From NCBI RefSeq assembly GCF_903914075.1, contig NZ_CAIWNQ010000002.1:496001-560000 (forward strand): a stretch of 64,000 bases of DNA. The letters are read 5' to 3'. The translations under genes and the position numbers were made by a program. Shown here in pieces: positions 29,597 to 38,799 of the stretch. The number at the start of each line of letters is the position of its first letter. Position 1 is the stretch's first letter. Source of the DNA: Ruegeria sp. THAF57 (GTDB taxonomy: Bacteria; Pseudomonadota; Alphaproteobacteria; Rhodobacterales; Rhodobacteraceae). The notes beneath the pieces were generated by a model, which was not told the DNA's origin, made no database searches, and worked only from the letters and a program-made list of their open reading frames with translations.

Positions 29597-30852
29597 CAGT
29601 TCCTCCCTGCCCAGTGCAGCCAAACGGCGGCGGTCCATGTGAATGAATTGCCACCTGCGGGACCTCCGGTGAGCGGATCAAAATACTCGGCAAAGCCATG
29701 TCCGGCGATCAGGCGCGCGGTTTTCAGGCGCAGGGCTTCGGCCTCGACCCCGTGGCCCATTTCAGCCAGTCCAAAGCCGGTCAGCATGTTCATGAACGCC
29801 CATGTTGGGCCGCGCCAGTATCGGCGTTCGTCGAATTTAGGCATGTGGGGGTCATAGCTGGGAATGGGGTGCGGCACCGTGGTCAGAACCGTCTTGACCC
29901 GTTCCAGCATTCGGGCCGATTCAATTCCCGCGTACCAGCACAAATAACTTGCGTTAGAGACACTTTCTGCCCATTCGCCAGTATGCGCATCCCTCGCATC
30001 AAACGCGCCCAGCCCCTCATTCCAAAGAGACCGCGCACCGGCCTCAAGCCGGTCAATATCGGCGCTGAGACCATCAGCCTCAAGCCCGAGATCATTGCTC
30101 ACGGCCAGCAGATCGCGGGCAGCGCGCAGGGTGGTGAAGCTCATGGTCGGGTCGGCCACGCGGAACGGGTTCAGCTCCAGCAGCTTGGCCTGATCCCATC
30201 CCGCCTCACGGCCGATATTCACCAGTTTGATGTAGCGGTCGTAGTCGTATTTCGTCGGACGGTCGGCGCTGTTGACATGGCTGGTATCGCGGCGCTGATA
30301 TTCACCCACGTCCGAGGCATCAATCGCCGCCATCGTATTGTCCCAGTCGGGGGCATTGTCTCGCCCGGCCTCCCACGGGTGGGTGGTGCAGACCGCGCCG
30401 TGATCGTCCAGCCGCCACGCCTTGATCCACCGGTGCCAGGCCAGCATCTTGGGGAACAGCGCCCGCATCCGTTCTTTTCCAGACACCGGGTCCATATCCA
30501 ATACGCGCCGAGCCATTGTTGCCGCCAATGGGGGTTGAATGATCCCCGAAGAGGGGATCGGTCCCGTTCCGCCCCACACGTCCGGCCCCGGAAAATAGCC
30601 CGGATCGGGCTTGTGAAACAGGATATGCGGAACCATGCCATCCGCCCATTGACCCGAGAACAGCGTCTCAAGCTCAACCCATGCGCGGTTGATGTCGAAC
30701 TCGGCAAAACCCAGCGCGGCAACCGCGCTGTCCCAGTTCCATTGGTAGGGATACAGGCCACTGGTGGGGATCGTGTAGCCGCCCCTGTCATTGGCAATCA
30801 GGATGTTGCGGGCCGATTCACTCGGCGTGGTGTAGTAGTTCATGTCAGTCAT
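29596..30852 (-). CDS. GH63/MGH1-like glycoside hydrolase
   Basis: This 418-residue cytosolic hydrolase has the (alpha/alpha)6 barrel pattern of GH63-type mannosylglycerate and glucosylglycerate hydrolases: [14 protein letters not shown] (Asp41), [13 protein letters not shown] (Asp71), [13 protein letters not shown] and [20 protein letters not shown] with Glu389. The Asp and Glu are candidates for the acid/base pair. It has no signal peptide, so it would cleave a sugar after import by the surrounding ABC transporter. Its place inside the operon suggests an intact glycoside (glucosylglycerate-, mannosylglycerate- or glucosylglycerol-like osmolyte) is taken up and split. That substrate is inferred, and GH37 trehalase-like specificity is an alternative. 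Confidence 0.8.
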
Positions 30853-32060
30853 CCTTTGACCGAGCCTGCCGTCAGGCCCTTGGTCATGAAACGTTCAAGC
30901 CCCAGAAACAGGGCCATGATCGGAACGGTGGCAATCACCGCACCGGCCATAAGGTGTTGGCGGGGAATCTCCGAGGAGTTCAGCATCGTGACACCTCGGG
31001 TCAGGGTGAATTTCGACGGGTCGTCTAGCAGCATGAAGGCCAGCAGGAATTCATTCCACGCAATCATGAAGACATAAAGCGACACCGACGCCAGCGCTGG
31101 CAGGCTTAGCGGCAGGGTGATCTTCCAGATCACCGCCAGCCGCGACAGGCCATCCATCAGGCCGGCCTCTTCCACCTCGGTCGGAAGCCCGCGAAAATAC
31201 CCTTGCAGCATATAAAGCGCGACCGGGATCGTGGTGACCGGGTAGATCATGACGATGCCCAGGATCGAGTTGCGCAGACCGGTCAGCGAGAAGGCGATAT
31301 AGATCGGCAGCGCCAGAACGATCATCGGCACCATGTAAATCAGCAGGATCGAGCGTGAGAACGCCTTTTGCCCTTTGAACCGAAATCGCGCGACGGCATA
31401 GGCGCCGGGAACGCTGAACAACAGGGTGATGAACACCGTCAGGACCGACACATAGAACGAGGTCCACAGGTAAGTGCCGAAATTGAAGTCGCGGAACAGC
31501 TCGGAATAGCTGCGAAACAGCGCCCAGCCCTGCGACAGGTCGACTGAGAAATCCAAAGGGTTCTGCAACAGGGCCTGTTGCGATTTCAGGCTGGTCATCA
31601 CCATGACATAAAAGGGGATGACGACGATAGCGGTGAAGAAGATGTAGCCAAACCCGGTGCAGAACCGGATCACGGCGTCTTCAAATTCGTGGCGGGTGAG
31701 CTCCCCAAAAGGCGTGTCCCGTAGGATCGCCGCCAGCGACAGATGCGTGACGATGGCCATGGCAAGAGCCGTGATCAGCACAGCCTGCAAAGACGTATCC
31801 GAACCGATCAGTACAGGCCCGAAGCCGGTCAGAGCGGACAAGCCCAACACGGACGAGATACCCAACCGCGCCGGTGCGCGATGTGCCGGAAACCGGACGT
31901 AGATCAGCCCGGCCACCGCGCCCCAGATCAAGCAGAGCAAGATCTGCGGACGAAACGCCGCCCCAGTCGAGAAGGACATTGTGATGGCGACCGTTGTGGC
32001 AATCACAACCAGCCAGATCGCGCCCAGAACCGGGCCGGTGATATATCCTTTGCGCATCAC
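30849..32060 (-). CDS. Carbohydrate ABC permease 2 with extra N-terminal membrane domain
   Basis: This 403-residue permease of the MalG class has the EAA loop EVEEAGLMDGLSRLAVIWKI and five to six canonical helices from about residue 135. In front of these lie four additional hydrophobic segments (about 8-28, 38-56, 66-86, 91-112) that are not part of the usual roughly 280-residue MalG fold. Its ATG overlaps the partner permease stop, and its own stop overlaps the hydrolase start. The extension may shape regulation or partner binding; I know of no function for it. Confidence 0.88.
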   Translation of the reverse strand: MMRKGYITGPVLGAIWLVVIATTVAITMSFSTGAAFRPQILLCLIWGAVAGLIYVRFPAHRAPARLGISSVLGLSALTGFGPVLIGSDTSLQAVLITALAMAIVTHLSLAAILRDTPFGELTRHEFEDAVIRFCTGFGYIFFTAIVVIPFYVMVMTSLKSQQALLQNPLDFSVDLSQGWALFRSYSELFRDFNFGTYLWTSFYVSVLTVFITLLFSVPGAYAVARFRFKGQKAFSRSILLIYMVPMIVLALPIYIAFSLTGLRNSILGIVMIYPVTTIPVALYMLQGYFRGLPTEVEEAGLMDGLSRLAVIWKITLPLSLPALASVSLYVFMIAWNEFLLAFMLLDDPSKFTLTRGVTMLNSSEIPRQHLMAGAVIATVPIMALFLGLERFMTKGLTAGSVKG

Positions 32061-33289
32061 AGGCCCTCCTCTCGGCTAATGAAGCGAAAGAAGACAAAGC
32101 TGAAGGCGATCAGGCACATCAGGATCACAACGGCCACCGCTGCGCCTGCCCCAATATTGGAAATCGCGAATGCCTGTTCATAGACATTCACAGTCAGCGT
32201 GCGGGTGCCCGCATTGCCGCCGGTCAGCAGGAAGATGTCGTCGAACTTGTTGAACGTCCAGATAAAGCGCAGGAGGAACAGCACCGACAGGATGCCCAGT
32301 AGTTGCGGGATGCTCAGCAGCCAGAACTTCTGGAAGGGCGACGCCCCGTCCATATCCGCCGCCTCATACATGCTGGAGTCGATGGATTGCATCCGCGCCA
32401 AAATGAACAGGAAGGATAACGGAAAATAGCGCCAAATCTCAAACACAGTGACCATGATCAACGCCAAAGGCCGCTCGCCGAAGAAATTGATCGGCTCGCT
32501 GCTTAGCCCCATTTGCACCAGCAATGCATTGGCCGAGCCTGAGAACGGGTCAAACAGCGTAACCCATGTAAAGGCCACCGCGATCACCGGGGCGACGTAG
32601 GGAAACAGGTAAAGCCCCCGGATGATACCCTGACCTTTGAAACTTTTGTTCAGCAATAGAGCCGCAAACAGCCCCATCACCAAGGCTCCGATGGTGCCAA
32701 AAACCGTGTAGAACAGCGTGACCCATAGAACGCCCCAGAACTCATCCCCGTCAAAAACACGGGCATAGTTTTCAAGGCTAAACTCGAAATTGGTCAGAAC
32801 GCTTGGGCCGCTGCCAGTGACGCCGGGTTCGGACCCTTCGATCGCGTCTTCAAAGGAGTCAGGGTCTCCGTCCACGGTGACCGGAATTCGAATGCGTTCG
32901 CGCTGACCTCCTTCCAGAGTGCCGAAATCACAGAACAAATCCGGCCCGTTCAGCACGCAAGGGGCCGAAACTTCGCCCGCCGTTACGCCATCGGGCAGCA
33001 CATCAGTCACGGTCACGCCTTCTATTGCGATTTCCTGACTTGAATTGCGTACGCGGTATTCGATCCGCAGTTCCTCACCTGATCCGCGCAGGCTTTCGCG
33101 CACAACAGGCGCGGGAGGGCGCAGATCAGCCAAGGTAAACGGCTTGAAACTGATCCAGAAGATCGCCAGCAAGGGCAGGATCACCACAAGCGATACACTG
33201 ATAACGGTCGGAGAAAGCAGCGCCCAGGCCAGACGCGCCTCGCGTTTGGCAAGCGCCCCGGTTCCGGTCGGTGGGGTGGCCGAAGACAT
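32057..33289 (-). CDS. Carbohydrate ABC permease 1 with Ig-like periplasmic insertion
   Basis: This 410-residue MalF-class permease has the EAA loop YEAADMDGASPFQKFW. After the first helix (about 25-48) there is an unusual hydrophilic, beta-rich segment (about 58-165) before the second helix. It contains RIEYRVRNSSQEIAIEGV and VTDVLPDGVTAG, which resemble a DUF11-type Ig-like repeat, with Cys111 and Cys120 that could form a disulfide in the periplasm. The remaining membrane core is normal. It forms the channel with the downstream permease, to which it is ATGA-coupled. The insert could contact the binding protein or the cell wall. Confidence 0.88.
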   Translation of the reverse strand: MSSATPPTGTGALAKREARLAWALLSPTVISVSLVVILPLLAIFWISFKPFTLADLRPPAPVVRESLRGSGEELRIEYRVRNSSQEIAIEGVTVTDVLPDGVTAGEVSAPCVLNGPDLFCDFGTLEGGQRERIRIPVTVDGDPDSFEDAIEGSEPGVTGSGPSVLTNFEFSLENYARVFDGDEFWGVLWVTLFYTVFGTIGALVMGLFAALLLNKSFKGQGIIRGLYLFPYVAPVIAVAFTWVTLFDPFSGSANALLVQMGLSSEPINFFGERPLALIMVTVFEIWRYFPLSFLFILARMQSIDSSMYEAADMDGASPFQKFWLLSIPQLLGILSVLFLLRFIWTFNKFDDIFLLTGGNAGTRTLTVNVYEQAFAISNIGAGAAVAVVILMCLIAFSFVFFRFISREEGL

Positions 33290-33355
33290 GAGTGGACCTC
33301 AGAGGGTTAGGTGCAGCGGCGCGCACGCCGCTGCAGGTACCGGTCAAGCAGGGGT

Positions 33356-34711
33356 CTACTGAACCTTGGCAAGTTCTTCGTTCATCGCGGCCACGGCAGC
33401 GGCGGCGTCGATTTCATCGTCGATATATTGACGCACGATCCGGTTGATGACCTGAGAGTTGATCATCTTGGATGCCAACGAAAGCTGCCCTTCGGCCACG
33501 CCCCAACGCTGCGCTACATCCAGACCACCGACGATCTCGTCGATCATCGCCTGATCGTATAGCTCACCCAACGGGGCCTTGCGATCAACGCCCACGGGCA
33601 ATTCCGCCCACGCTTCGGCAAAGGCCGTCGGGTTGTCGGCGTTACCGCGACGCACCGGGAACTTGCCTTCGGGCGCGATGGACAGAGTCTGGGTATAACC
33701 ATCATCCATGGCGAATTTCACAAATTCCATCGCCGCGTCAGTATCGGCGTCATTGGTGATCCCGAAATACCGCACATCCCCCCATGCTGCGCCATCCGGG
33801 TTGGACGGACCAGAGAAGTTGGTGACAATCCCCGTCTTCGACGCCAAATCGCGCGAGGTCGGGTCATCCGTGATGGTGGGCGGTGCGCTGTCTCGCAGAC
33901 CTGCCAGTTCATCCAGAATGAACGGCGACCAGATGATCATCGCGGCTTTGCCATCGAAATACAGCTCGCGCGATTGCTTCCAGAACAACTCGCCCGGAGG
34001 CGAGGCTTTGGAAATCGCCTTGTAAAAGTCCAGAACCTCGGTGGTTTTGGCCTCGTCCAGCGGCTGGAACCCGTCCGGTCCAACAGGCGAAACACCGTTG
34101 GCGAGGAAAACATGCTCCAGAACCTGGCTCATGAAGTTTTCATCAACCTTCGTGGCCGAGACAAATCCATACATCTCCGGCGGGTTGTGCAACTTGCCCA
34201 AAGCGGCCAGAACATTGGCATAGGAACTTGGGGCTTCCAGCCCAGCCTCGTCGAACAAGTCTTTGCGGTAGACGACCATCTGGGTCCAGCCATCAACCGG
34301 GACCGAGGCGGTTTCTCCGTTGAATGCCGCCATCGCCAGCGCACCGGGGGCGAATGTGTCCGCACCCAGTTCTTCAATCACCTCTGTTGCGGCCTCGGTA
34401 TCCAGAATCCCCGCTTCGGCCCATGGCAGAGCGTATTGCAGCGTATGATAGACGACATCCGGCAGATCACCGGCAGCAAAGGCCGCGGTTGCGCGGGTGC
34501 CCAGATCGCTTTCTGTGACTGGGATCACTTCGACGGTCGTTCCGGTTTCAGCTTTGAACTGGTCGGCCATCTCCTGCTGCTTGGCCAGACGTTCCGGCTG
34601 TTCCTCGGTGGTCCAGAAGCGGATTGTATCCGCCTGCGCCGACAGCGCGCCAAGCATCACTGCCAGTGACGTGCCCAGCATCAGGCGGGACATCTTTGGT
34701 GTAAGTTTCAT
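33356..34711 (-). CDS. Carbohydrate ABC substrate-binding protein
   Basis: This 451-residue extracellular solute-binding protein (family 1 type) has a signal peptide (about 1-27, ending LSAQA). Its mature start DTIRFWTTEEQPERLAKQQEM is typical of CUT1 sugar-binding proteins. The ATG overlaps the stop of the LacI gene and the gene ends 67 bases before permease 1. It should capture the sugar or glycoside in the periplasm for the importer. Ligand identity cannot be read; the operon hydrolase suggests an alpha-glycoside such as a glycosylglycerate. Confidence 0.9.
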   Translation of the reverse strand: MKLTPKMSRLMLGTSLAVMLGALSAQADTIRFWTTEEQPERLAKQQEMADQFKAETGTTVEVIPVTESDLGTRATAAFAAGDLPDVVYHTLQYALPWAEAGILDTEAATEVIEELGADTFAPGALAMAAFNGETASVPVDGWTQMVVYRKDLFDEAGLEAPSSYANVLAALGKLHNPPEMYGFVSATKVDENFMSQVLEHVFLANGVSPVGPDGFQPLDEAKTTEVLDFYKAISKASPPGELFWKQSRELYFDGKAAMIIWSPFILDELAGLRDSAPPTITDDPTSRDLASKTGIVTNFSGPSNPDGAAWGDVRYFGITNDADTDAAMEFVKFAMDDGYTQTLSIAPEGKFPVRRGNADNPTAFAEAWAELPVGVDRKAPLGELYDQAMIDEIVGGLDVAQRWGVAEGQLSLASKMINSQVINRIVRQYIDDEIDAAAAVAAMNEELAKVQ

Positions 34712-35862
34712 GTTCGGTCTCCCCGGTTTTGATTATTGTGGTTCTGTAATTTGCGCGCCATTTCCTGTGGCGTTCGTGTTGGCGGCCCGTCCGATCCACC
34801 TTCAACCAGGGTGGCTTCGGTCAGTTCGCGTAAACTTGCGGGGTCATCACCCCGGATTTGTTGGATCAGCAAGGTCGCCAATCGCTGTCCGGCCACATGT
34901 GAATCGACCGCAAAACTGGTCAGAGCCGGGCGCGCATATCGGGATTCGGGAATGCCGTCATAGCCAATGACGGATACGTCACGCCCGATCTCAAGCCCCA
35001 GATCCTGCGCGACCGGGTAAAAGCCCAAGGCCGCCAGATCGGTGGCAAAGACAATTGCTGTCGGGGGCTGTTCGACCTGCATCAAGGCCATGGCCTGCGC
35101 TGCGCCTTCATCCCGCGTTCTGGCGCCGTCCCGGATCAGGTCAGGGTCCAAGGGCAATCCGGCCTCGTGCAGACCTTCGGTATACCCATCGCGGCGTAGG
35201 TGGCTGTAGTTGAACTTGAGATCACTGCCGACATAACCGATGCGCGTATGTCCAAACCCGGCCAGCCGCAAAACTGCATTGCGCATCGCCGTTTCACCGG
35301 CGATATCGAACCAAGAGGTTTCCTCCCACGTGTTCGGCTGCCCATACCCGGTACGGCCATACAGGATGTGGGGGACCCCAAGGCTGCGCAAAAGGCCGAT
35401 CCGGGCGTCCTTGACTGCGGTCCGGGGCAGAATGAAACCATCCGCTTTGCGTTCTTCAAACAATCTGCTGAGGACTTTCAGCGTGTCCCGTTCCGAGGTC
35501 GCGGTCGAAATCGTCATCGTCCAGTCAAGGTGACTGGCAGCCTCGCACGCACCAGCCAGAAAATCCTGCAGGAACGGGTTGTGACGATCAGGTTCGTCGC
35601 TGTTCAACACCATCGCAATCGCACGAACCTGCCCGGTGCGGATGGCCTGCGCATGGCTCAGAGGGCGATAGCCCAGCTTGCGTGCCGCCGTTTCCACCCT
35701 GGCGCGGGTCACAGCCGAAATATCAGAATACCCGTTGAGCGCCCGCGACACCGTGCTTTTAGACAAGCCCAGATGCGCGGCCAATTCATCAAGCTTGACG
35801 CGCCCAGAAACCGAGGGGCGATCTGCGGTGTCCCGCGGTCGATGTGAAAGATTCGCTGTCAT
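34708..35862 (-). CDS. LacI-family regulator of the carbohydrate operon
   Basis: This 384-residue repressor has the helix-turn-helix KLDELAAHLGLSKSTVSRALNGYSD after a roughly 25-residue lead, then a sugar-binding-type effector domain with IGYDGIPESRYARPALTSF near the end. It is the first gene of the operon (coupled to the binding protein by ATGA) and lies 19 bases behind a perfect LacI palindrome, so autoregulation with the transporter is expected. The start is ATG 35862; a TTG three codons upstream is possible. The inducer is probably the imported glycoside or its product. Confidence 0.88.
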   Translation of the reverse strand: MTANLSHRPRDTADRPSVSGRVKLDELAAHLGLSKSTVSRALNGYSDISAVTRARVETAARKLGYRPLSHAQAIRTGQVRAIAMVLNSDEPDRHNPFLQDFLAGACEAASHLDWTMTISTATSERDTLKVLSRLFEERKADGFILPRTAVKDARIGLLRSLGVPHILYGRTGYGQPNTWEETSWFDIAGETAMRNAVLRLAGFGHTRIGYVGSDLKFNYSHLRRDGYTEGLHEAGLPLDPDLIRDGARTRDEGAAQAMALMQVEQPPTAIVFATDLAALGFYPVAQDLGLEIGRDVSVIGYDGIPESRYARPALTSFAVDSHVAGQRLATLLIQQIRGDDPASLRELTEATLVEGGSDGPPTRTPQEMARKLQNHNNQNRGDRT

Positions 35863-35880
35863 TGATTGCAATTTTTTGTT

Positions 35881-35896
35881 CCGAAACCGGTTTCGG
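35881..35896. promoter_or_regulatory. LacI-family operator
   Basis: CCGAAACCGGTTTCGG is a perfect 16-bp palindrome with a central CG, the usual shape of LacI-family sites. It lies 19 bases upstream of the regulator start, where it would block transcription of the whole carbohydrate operon. Confidence 0.8.
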
Positions 35897-36167
35897 CAAC
35901 GGAAAAGTTAAAAAAAGTGCAGAATGGCTATTTTTTTAGCTTCTTCATATTGGGAAAACGCCCTGCTGGACCGCCGCAAACGGACGAGCGCCTTTTATTT
36001 GACCAATCAGGATTGCGTTTGAAGTAATGTCCCAGGTGGTCGGACCACACAGTTTACGTATCGACCGGCCTGAATCGGTTCAGGCTGGGTGCGGGATGTT
36101 GGACAAAAAGGGCGCGGAATCGGAAACTTGATCCCACGCCCGTAGACTTTGTAGAAACCGTGGCGGT
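35897..36167. other. Intergenic region with two dyads
   Basis: No gene is supported in this stretch. It should hold the promoter of the carbohydrate operon and the 3' end of the carbonic anhydrase transcript. Two symmetric elements are visible: GTGGTC-G-GACCAC at 36036-36048 and the hairpin GCCTGAA-TCGG-TTCAGGC at 36068-36085. The latter may end the carbonic anhydrase mRNA, although no T run follows. Confidence 0.5.
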
Positions 36168-36818
36168 TCAGACGACGACGAATTTCTTCGCCTGCGGGTC
36201 ATAACATTGCAGCCCGCCTTCACCGATATCGGTCCACAATCCATGCAAGCTGAGCGAGCCATCCTGCACCGCCGACGACACAAACGGGAAGGTCATCAGG
36301 TTTTCCAACGAGGCCACAACCGCCTGCCGTTCAAATTGACGCGCCTGCTCTGCCCCGTCTTCGACATCAGAAACAAGTTCGTATTTCGGCTTCAGGATAT
36401 CCATCCAGCGGCCAACAAAGCTTTCTTTCGCTTCCAACTGCGGAGCTTGTCCCTTGCACATGTCAATGCATCCCTGAACCCCACCGCATTGCGAATGGCC
36501 CAGCACGATCAGATGCGCCACTTTCAGCGCGGTTACGGCATATTCGATTGCCGCACTTGTGCCATGGTGGTCACCGTCGGGGGCGTAAGGTGGAACAAGG
36601 TTGGCAATATTGCGGTGAATGAAGAACTCACCCTGATCAGCCCCGAAGATCGAAGTGACATGAACCCGACTGTCGCAGCACGAAATCACCATGGCGCGCG
36701 GACGCTGTCCCTCTGTGGCAAGACGGCGATACCAGACCTGATTCTCGGAATAAGTGGTGGCTTTCCAGCCATGATACCGTTTGACCAGATAATTCGGCAA
36801 AGGCTTGGCATGATCCAT
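36168..36818 (-). CDS. Beta-carbonic anhydrase
   Basis: This 216-residue enzyme of the beta class interconverts CO2 and bicarbonate. The zinc site is Cys47 in the CxDSR motif (SCCDSRV, with Asp49 and Arg51), His108 and Cys111 (LGHSQCGG). The ATG at 36818 follows AGGGACACGAAC; the longer frame to 36911 has no such site. It is a single gene. In heterotrophs it usually supplies bicarbonate for carboxylases. Confidence 0.94.
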   Translation of the reverse strand: MDHAKPLPNYLVKRYHGWKATTYSENQVWYRRLATEGQRPRAMVISCCDSRVHVTSIFGADQGEFFIHRNIANLVPPYAPDGDHHGTSAAIEYAVTALKVAHLIVLGHSQCGGVQGCIDMCKGQAPQLEAKESFVGRWMDILKPKYELVSDVEDGAEQARQFERQAVVASLENLMTFPFVSSAVQDGSLSLHGLWTDIGEGGLQCYDPQAKKFVVV

Positions 36819-36968
36819 GTTCGTGTCCCTGATTTGTTCGCTGTGGGCTGCTCTAGCCCGAATTCGTGGAAAATTCGAGCAATTATCCCTCAGGAACGCA
36901 AGGTTTTGCAAAGAAGTTCTCGGTCAAAGTCGCGTCGTACCGTGGGGGTATAGTGAATTGGGGAATAA

Positions 36969-37352
36969 GTGGTGGAAAATATTATCACGCTTGAACACAA
37001 AGAAACTGTCCGACTGGACCCGGACCGGGTGAACGGGTTGTATCGGCAGCTTGGGGAAAAGAATGCACTGGACGTGTTGTGCCGCACGGTCGAGGAGCTG
37101 GCCGTTCGCCTGTCGAATTGCGAACGGTTCTGGCGGCAGCGCGATTGGACCGGGCTGCGAAAATGTTCGCGGTCTTTGGTGGCAATCGCTGACCAGATCG
37201 GCATGACAGCACTGGCTGGCGTCGCAGAAGACGTGGCCCGGAACGTGGATGCCGGCGATGCGGTCGCCACCGGCGCCACCCTGTCGCGCCTCATTCGCGT
37301 GGGTGAGAAATCCCTGACCGTGATCTGGGATCAGCAGGACCTTTCTGTCTGA
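36969..37352 (+). CDS. Small helical protein of unknown function
   Basis: This product of about 127 residues is predicted to be almost all helix, with stretches such as RVNGLYRQLGEKNALDVLC and LSRLIRVGEKSLTVIWDQQ. It has no signal peptide or membrane segment. It starts at one of two consecutive GTG codons (36969 or 36972) after GGGGAATAA. Its four-helix look recalls histidine-phosphotransfer proteins, but I cannot point to a phosphorylatable His in the right context. It lies 64 bases ahead of the aminopeptidase gene and may share its transcript. Confidence 0.7.
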   Translation: MVENIITLEHKETVRLDPDRVNGLYRQLGEKNALDVLCRTVEELAVRLSNCERFWRQRDWTGLRKCSRSLVAIADQIGMTALAGVAEDVARNVDAGDAVATGATLSRLIRVGEKSLTVIWDQQDLSV

Positions 37353-37416
37353 CGGGGGCTTGCAGATGGAACGTAGGCGGCTAGGCTGGGCGCAAATCGA
37401 ACCAGCCGAGTTGCCC

Positions 37417-38799
37417 ATGACCCTGACCTTTGCCTTGCCCTCAGACAATTCTGTCCCGCTGCACGTGATCGCCCAACCCGATCTGGAGGATTGGGTAAAG
37501 GATCAGCCTGATGCGGTGCAGAACTGGGTCACGAACAACGGGTTTACGGGGGCGATGGGCCAGACCTTGTTGCTTCCCGGAACCGACGACGCGCCGCTTT
37601 GCGCGTTGGCGGGGTATGGCAAACCCGCAGGCCGCGCCCGCAAGCGTTTTCCACTGGCGGCTGCGGCAGAGGCCCTGCCGAAAGGCACCTATCACATCGC
37701 TTCGGGCGTTCCCAAGGACTCTCTGGAAACCGAATGCTTTGGCTGGTTGATGACCGGGTACGCATTTGACCGCTATGCCAATCAGTCACCTGCCAAAGCC
37801 CGACTGGTTGCCCCCGACGGCATTGATGCCGCGCGCCTTGAGGTTTTGGCAAAGGCCGAAGCCCTGATCCGGGATTTGGTCAACACCCCCGCGTCAGACA
37901 TGGGGCCGGAGCAGTTGCAGGCCACCTCCGAGGGCCTCGCGCAGGAATTCGGTGCGTCCTGTTCGGTGATCGCGGGCGATGCGCTGCTGGATCAGAACGT
38001 TCCGATGATCCACACGGTTGGCCGCGCTGCGGCGCAGGAGCCGCGGCTGATCGAGATGAACTGGGGCACAGCAGGGCCAAAGCTGACCTTGGTCGGTAAA
38101 GGTGTGTGTTTTGACACGGGCGGCTTGAACCTGAAACCCGGCGCGTCGATGGGGTTGATGAAGAAAGATATGGGCGGTGCCGCCAATGTTCTGGGGCTGG
38201 CCCGTATGATCATGGCGCTGAACCTGCCGCTGCAACTGCGGGTTCTGATCCCGGCTGTCGAGAATTCGGTGGCCGGAAACGCCTTTCGGCCCGGCGACAT
38301 CCTGACCTCGCGCAAGGGCTTGACGGTCGAGATCAACAATACTGATGCCGAAGGTCGCCTTGTTCTGGCAGACGCGCTGGCGTTGGCGGACGAAGGGAAA
38401 CCGGACCTCGTGATCTCGATGGCGACGCTGACCGGGGCTGCGCGGGTGGCCGTGGGAACCGATCTTGCACCCTATTTCACTGACAGTGACGACGCGGCAG
38501 ACGCGCTGACCCGTGCGGCGCGCAAGGCCGCCGATCCGGTCTGGCGCATGCCGTTCCATGACCCGTATGAAGGGTTGATTGAGCCGGGCATCGCCGATCT
38601 GGACAACGCCCCGGCCGGCGGTTTTGGCGGTTCTATCACCGCCGCGCTGTTCCTACGTCGCTTTGTAGGCGACAGCCGTTACATGCATTTCGACATCTTC
38701 TCTTGGCAGCGTAGCAACGAGCCCGGCCGCAGCAAAGGCGGGTTTGGCCAAGGGCCCCGCGCCTTGTTGACGGCCTTGCCCGAGTTGCTAGACCTATGA
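37417..38799 (+). CDS. Leucyl aminopeptidase-family (M17) metallopeptidase
   Basis: This 460-residue M17 peptidase removes N-terminal residues from peptides using two metal ions. The signature NNTDAEGRLVLADAL and the LVGKGVCFDTGGLNLKPG segment with the catalytic Lys are intact, as is the MKKDMGGAANVLG metal motif. I prefer ATG 37417 (MTLTFALPS) but the ribosome-binding site is weak, and 37360-37366 is possible. It overlaps the NlpC/P60 gene by ATGA, so a peptidoglycan-peptide recycling link is plausible. Confidence 0.9.
   Translation: MTLTFALPSDNSVPLHVIAQPDLEDWVKDQPDAVQNWVTNNGFTGAMGQTLLLPGTDDAPLCALAGYGKPAGRARKRFPLAAAAEALPKGTYHIASGVPKDSLETECFGWLMTGYAFDRYANQSPAKARLVAPDGIDAARLEVLAKAEALIRDLVNTPASDMGPEQLQATSEGLAQEFGASCSVIAGDALLDQNVPMIHTVGRAAAQEPRLIEMNWGTAGPKLTLVGKGVCFDTGGLNLKPGASMGLMKKDMGGAANVLGLARMIMALNLPLQLRVLIPAVENSVAGNAFRPGDILTSRKGLTVEINNTDAEGRLVLADALALADEGKPDLVISMATLTGAARVAVGTDLAPYFTDSDDAADALTRAARKAADPVWRMPFHDPYEGLIEPGIADLDNAPAGGFGGSITAALFLRRFVGDSRYMHFDIFSWQRSNEPGRSKGGFGQGPRALLTALPELLDL

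Noticed and set aside
29698-31077. 459-codon plus-strand frame opposite the GH63-like gene
   Set aside because: The minus strand carries recognisable hydrolase and permease motifs with coupled starts; this frame shows none.
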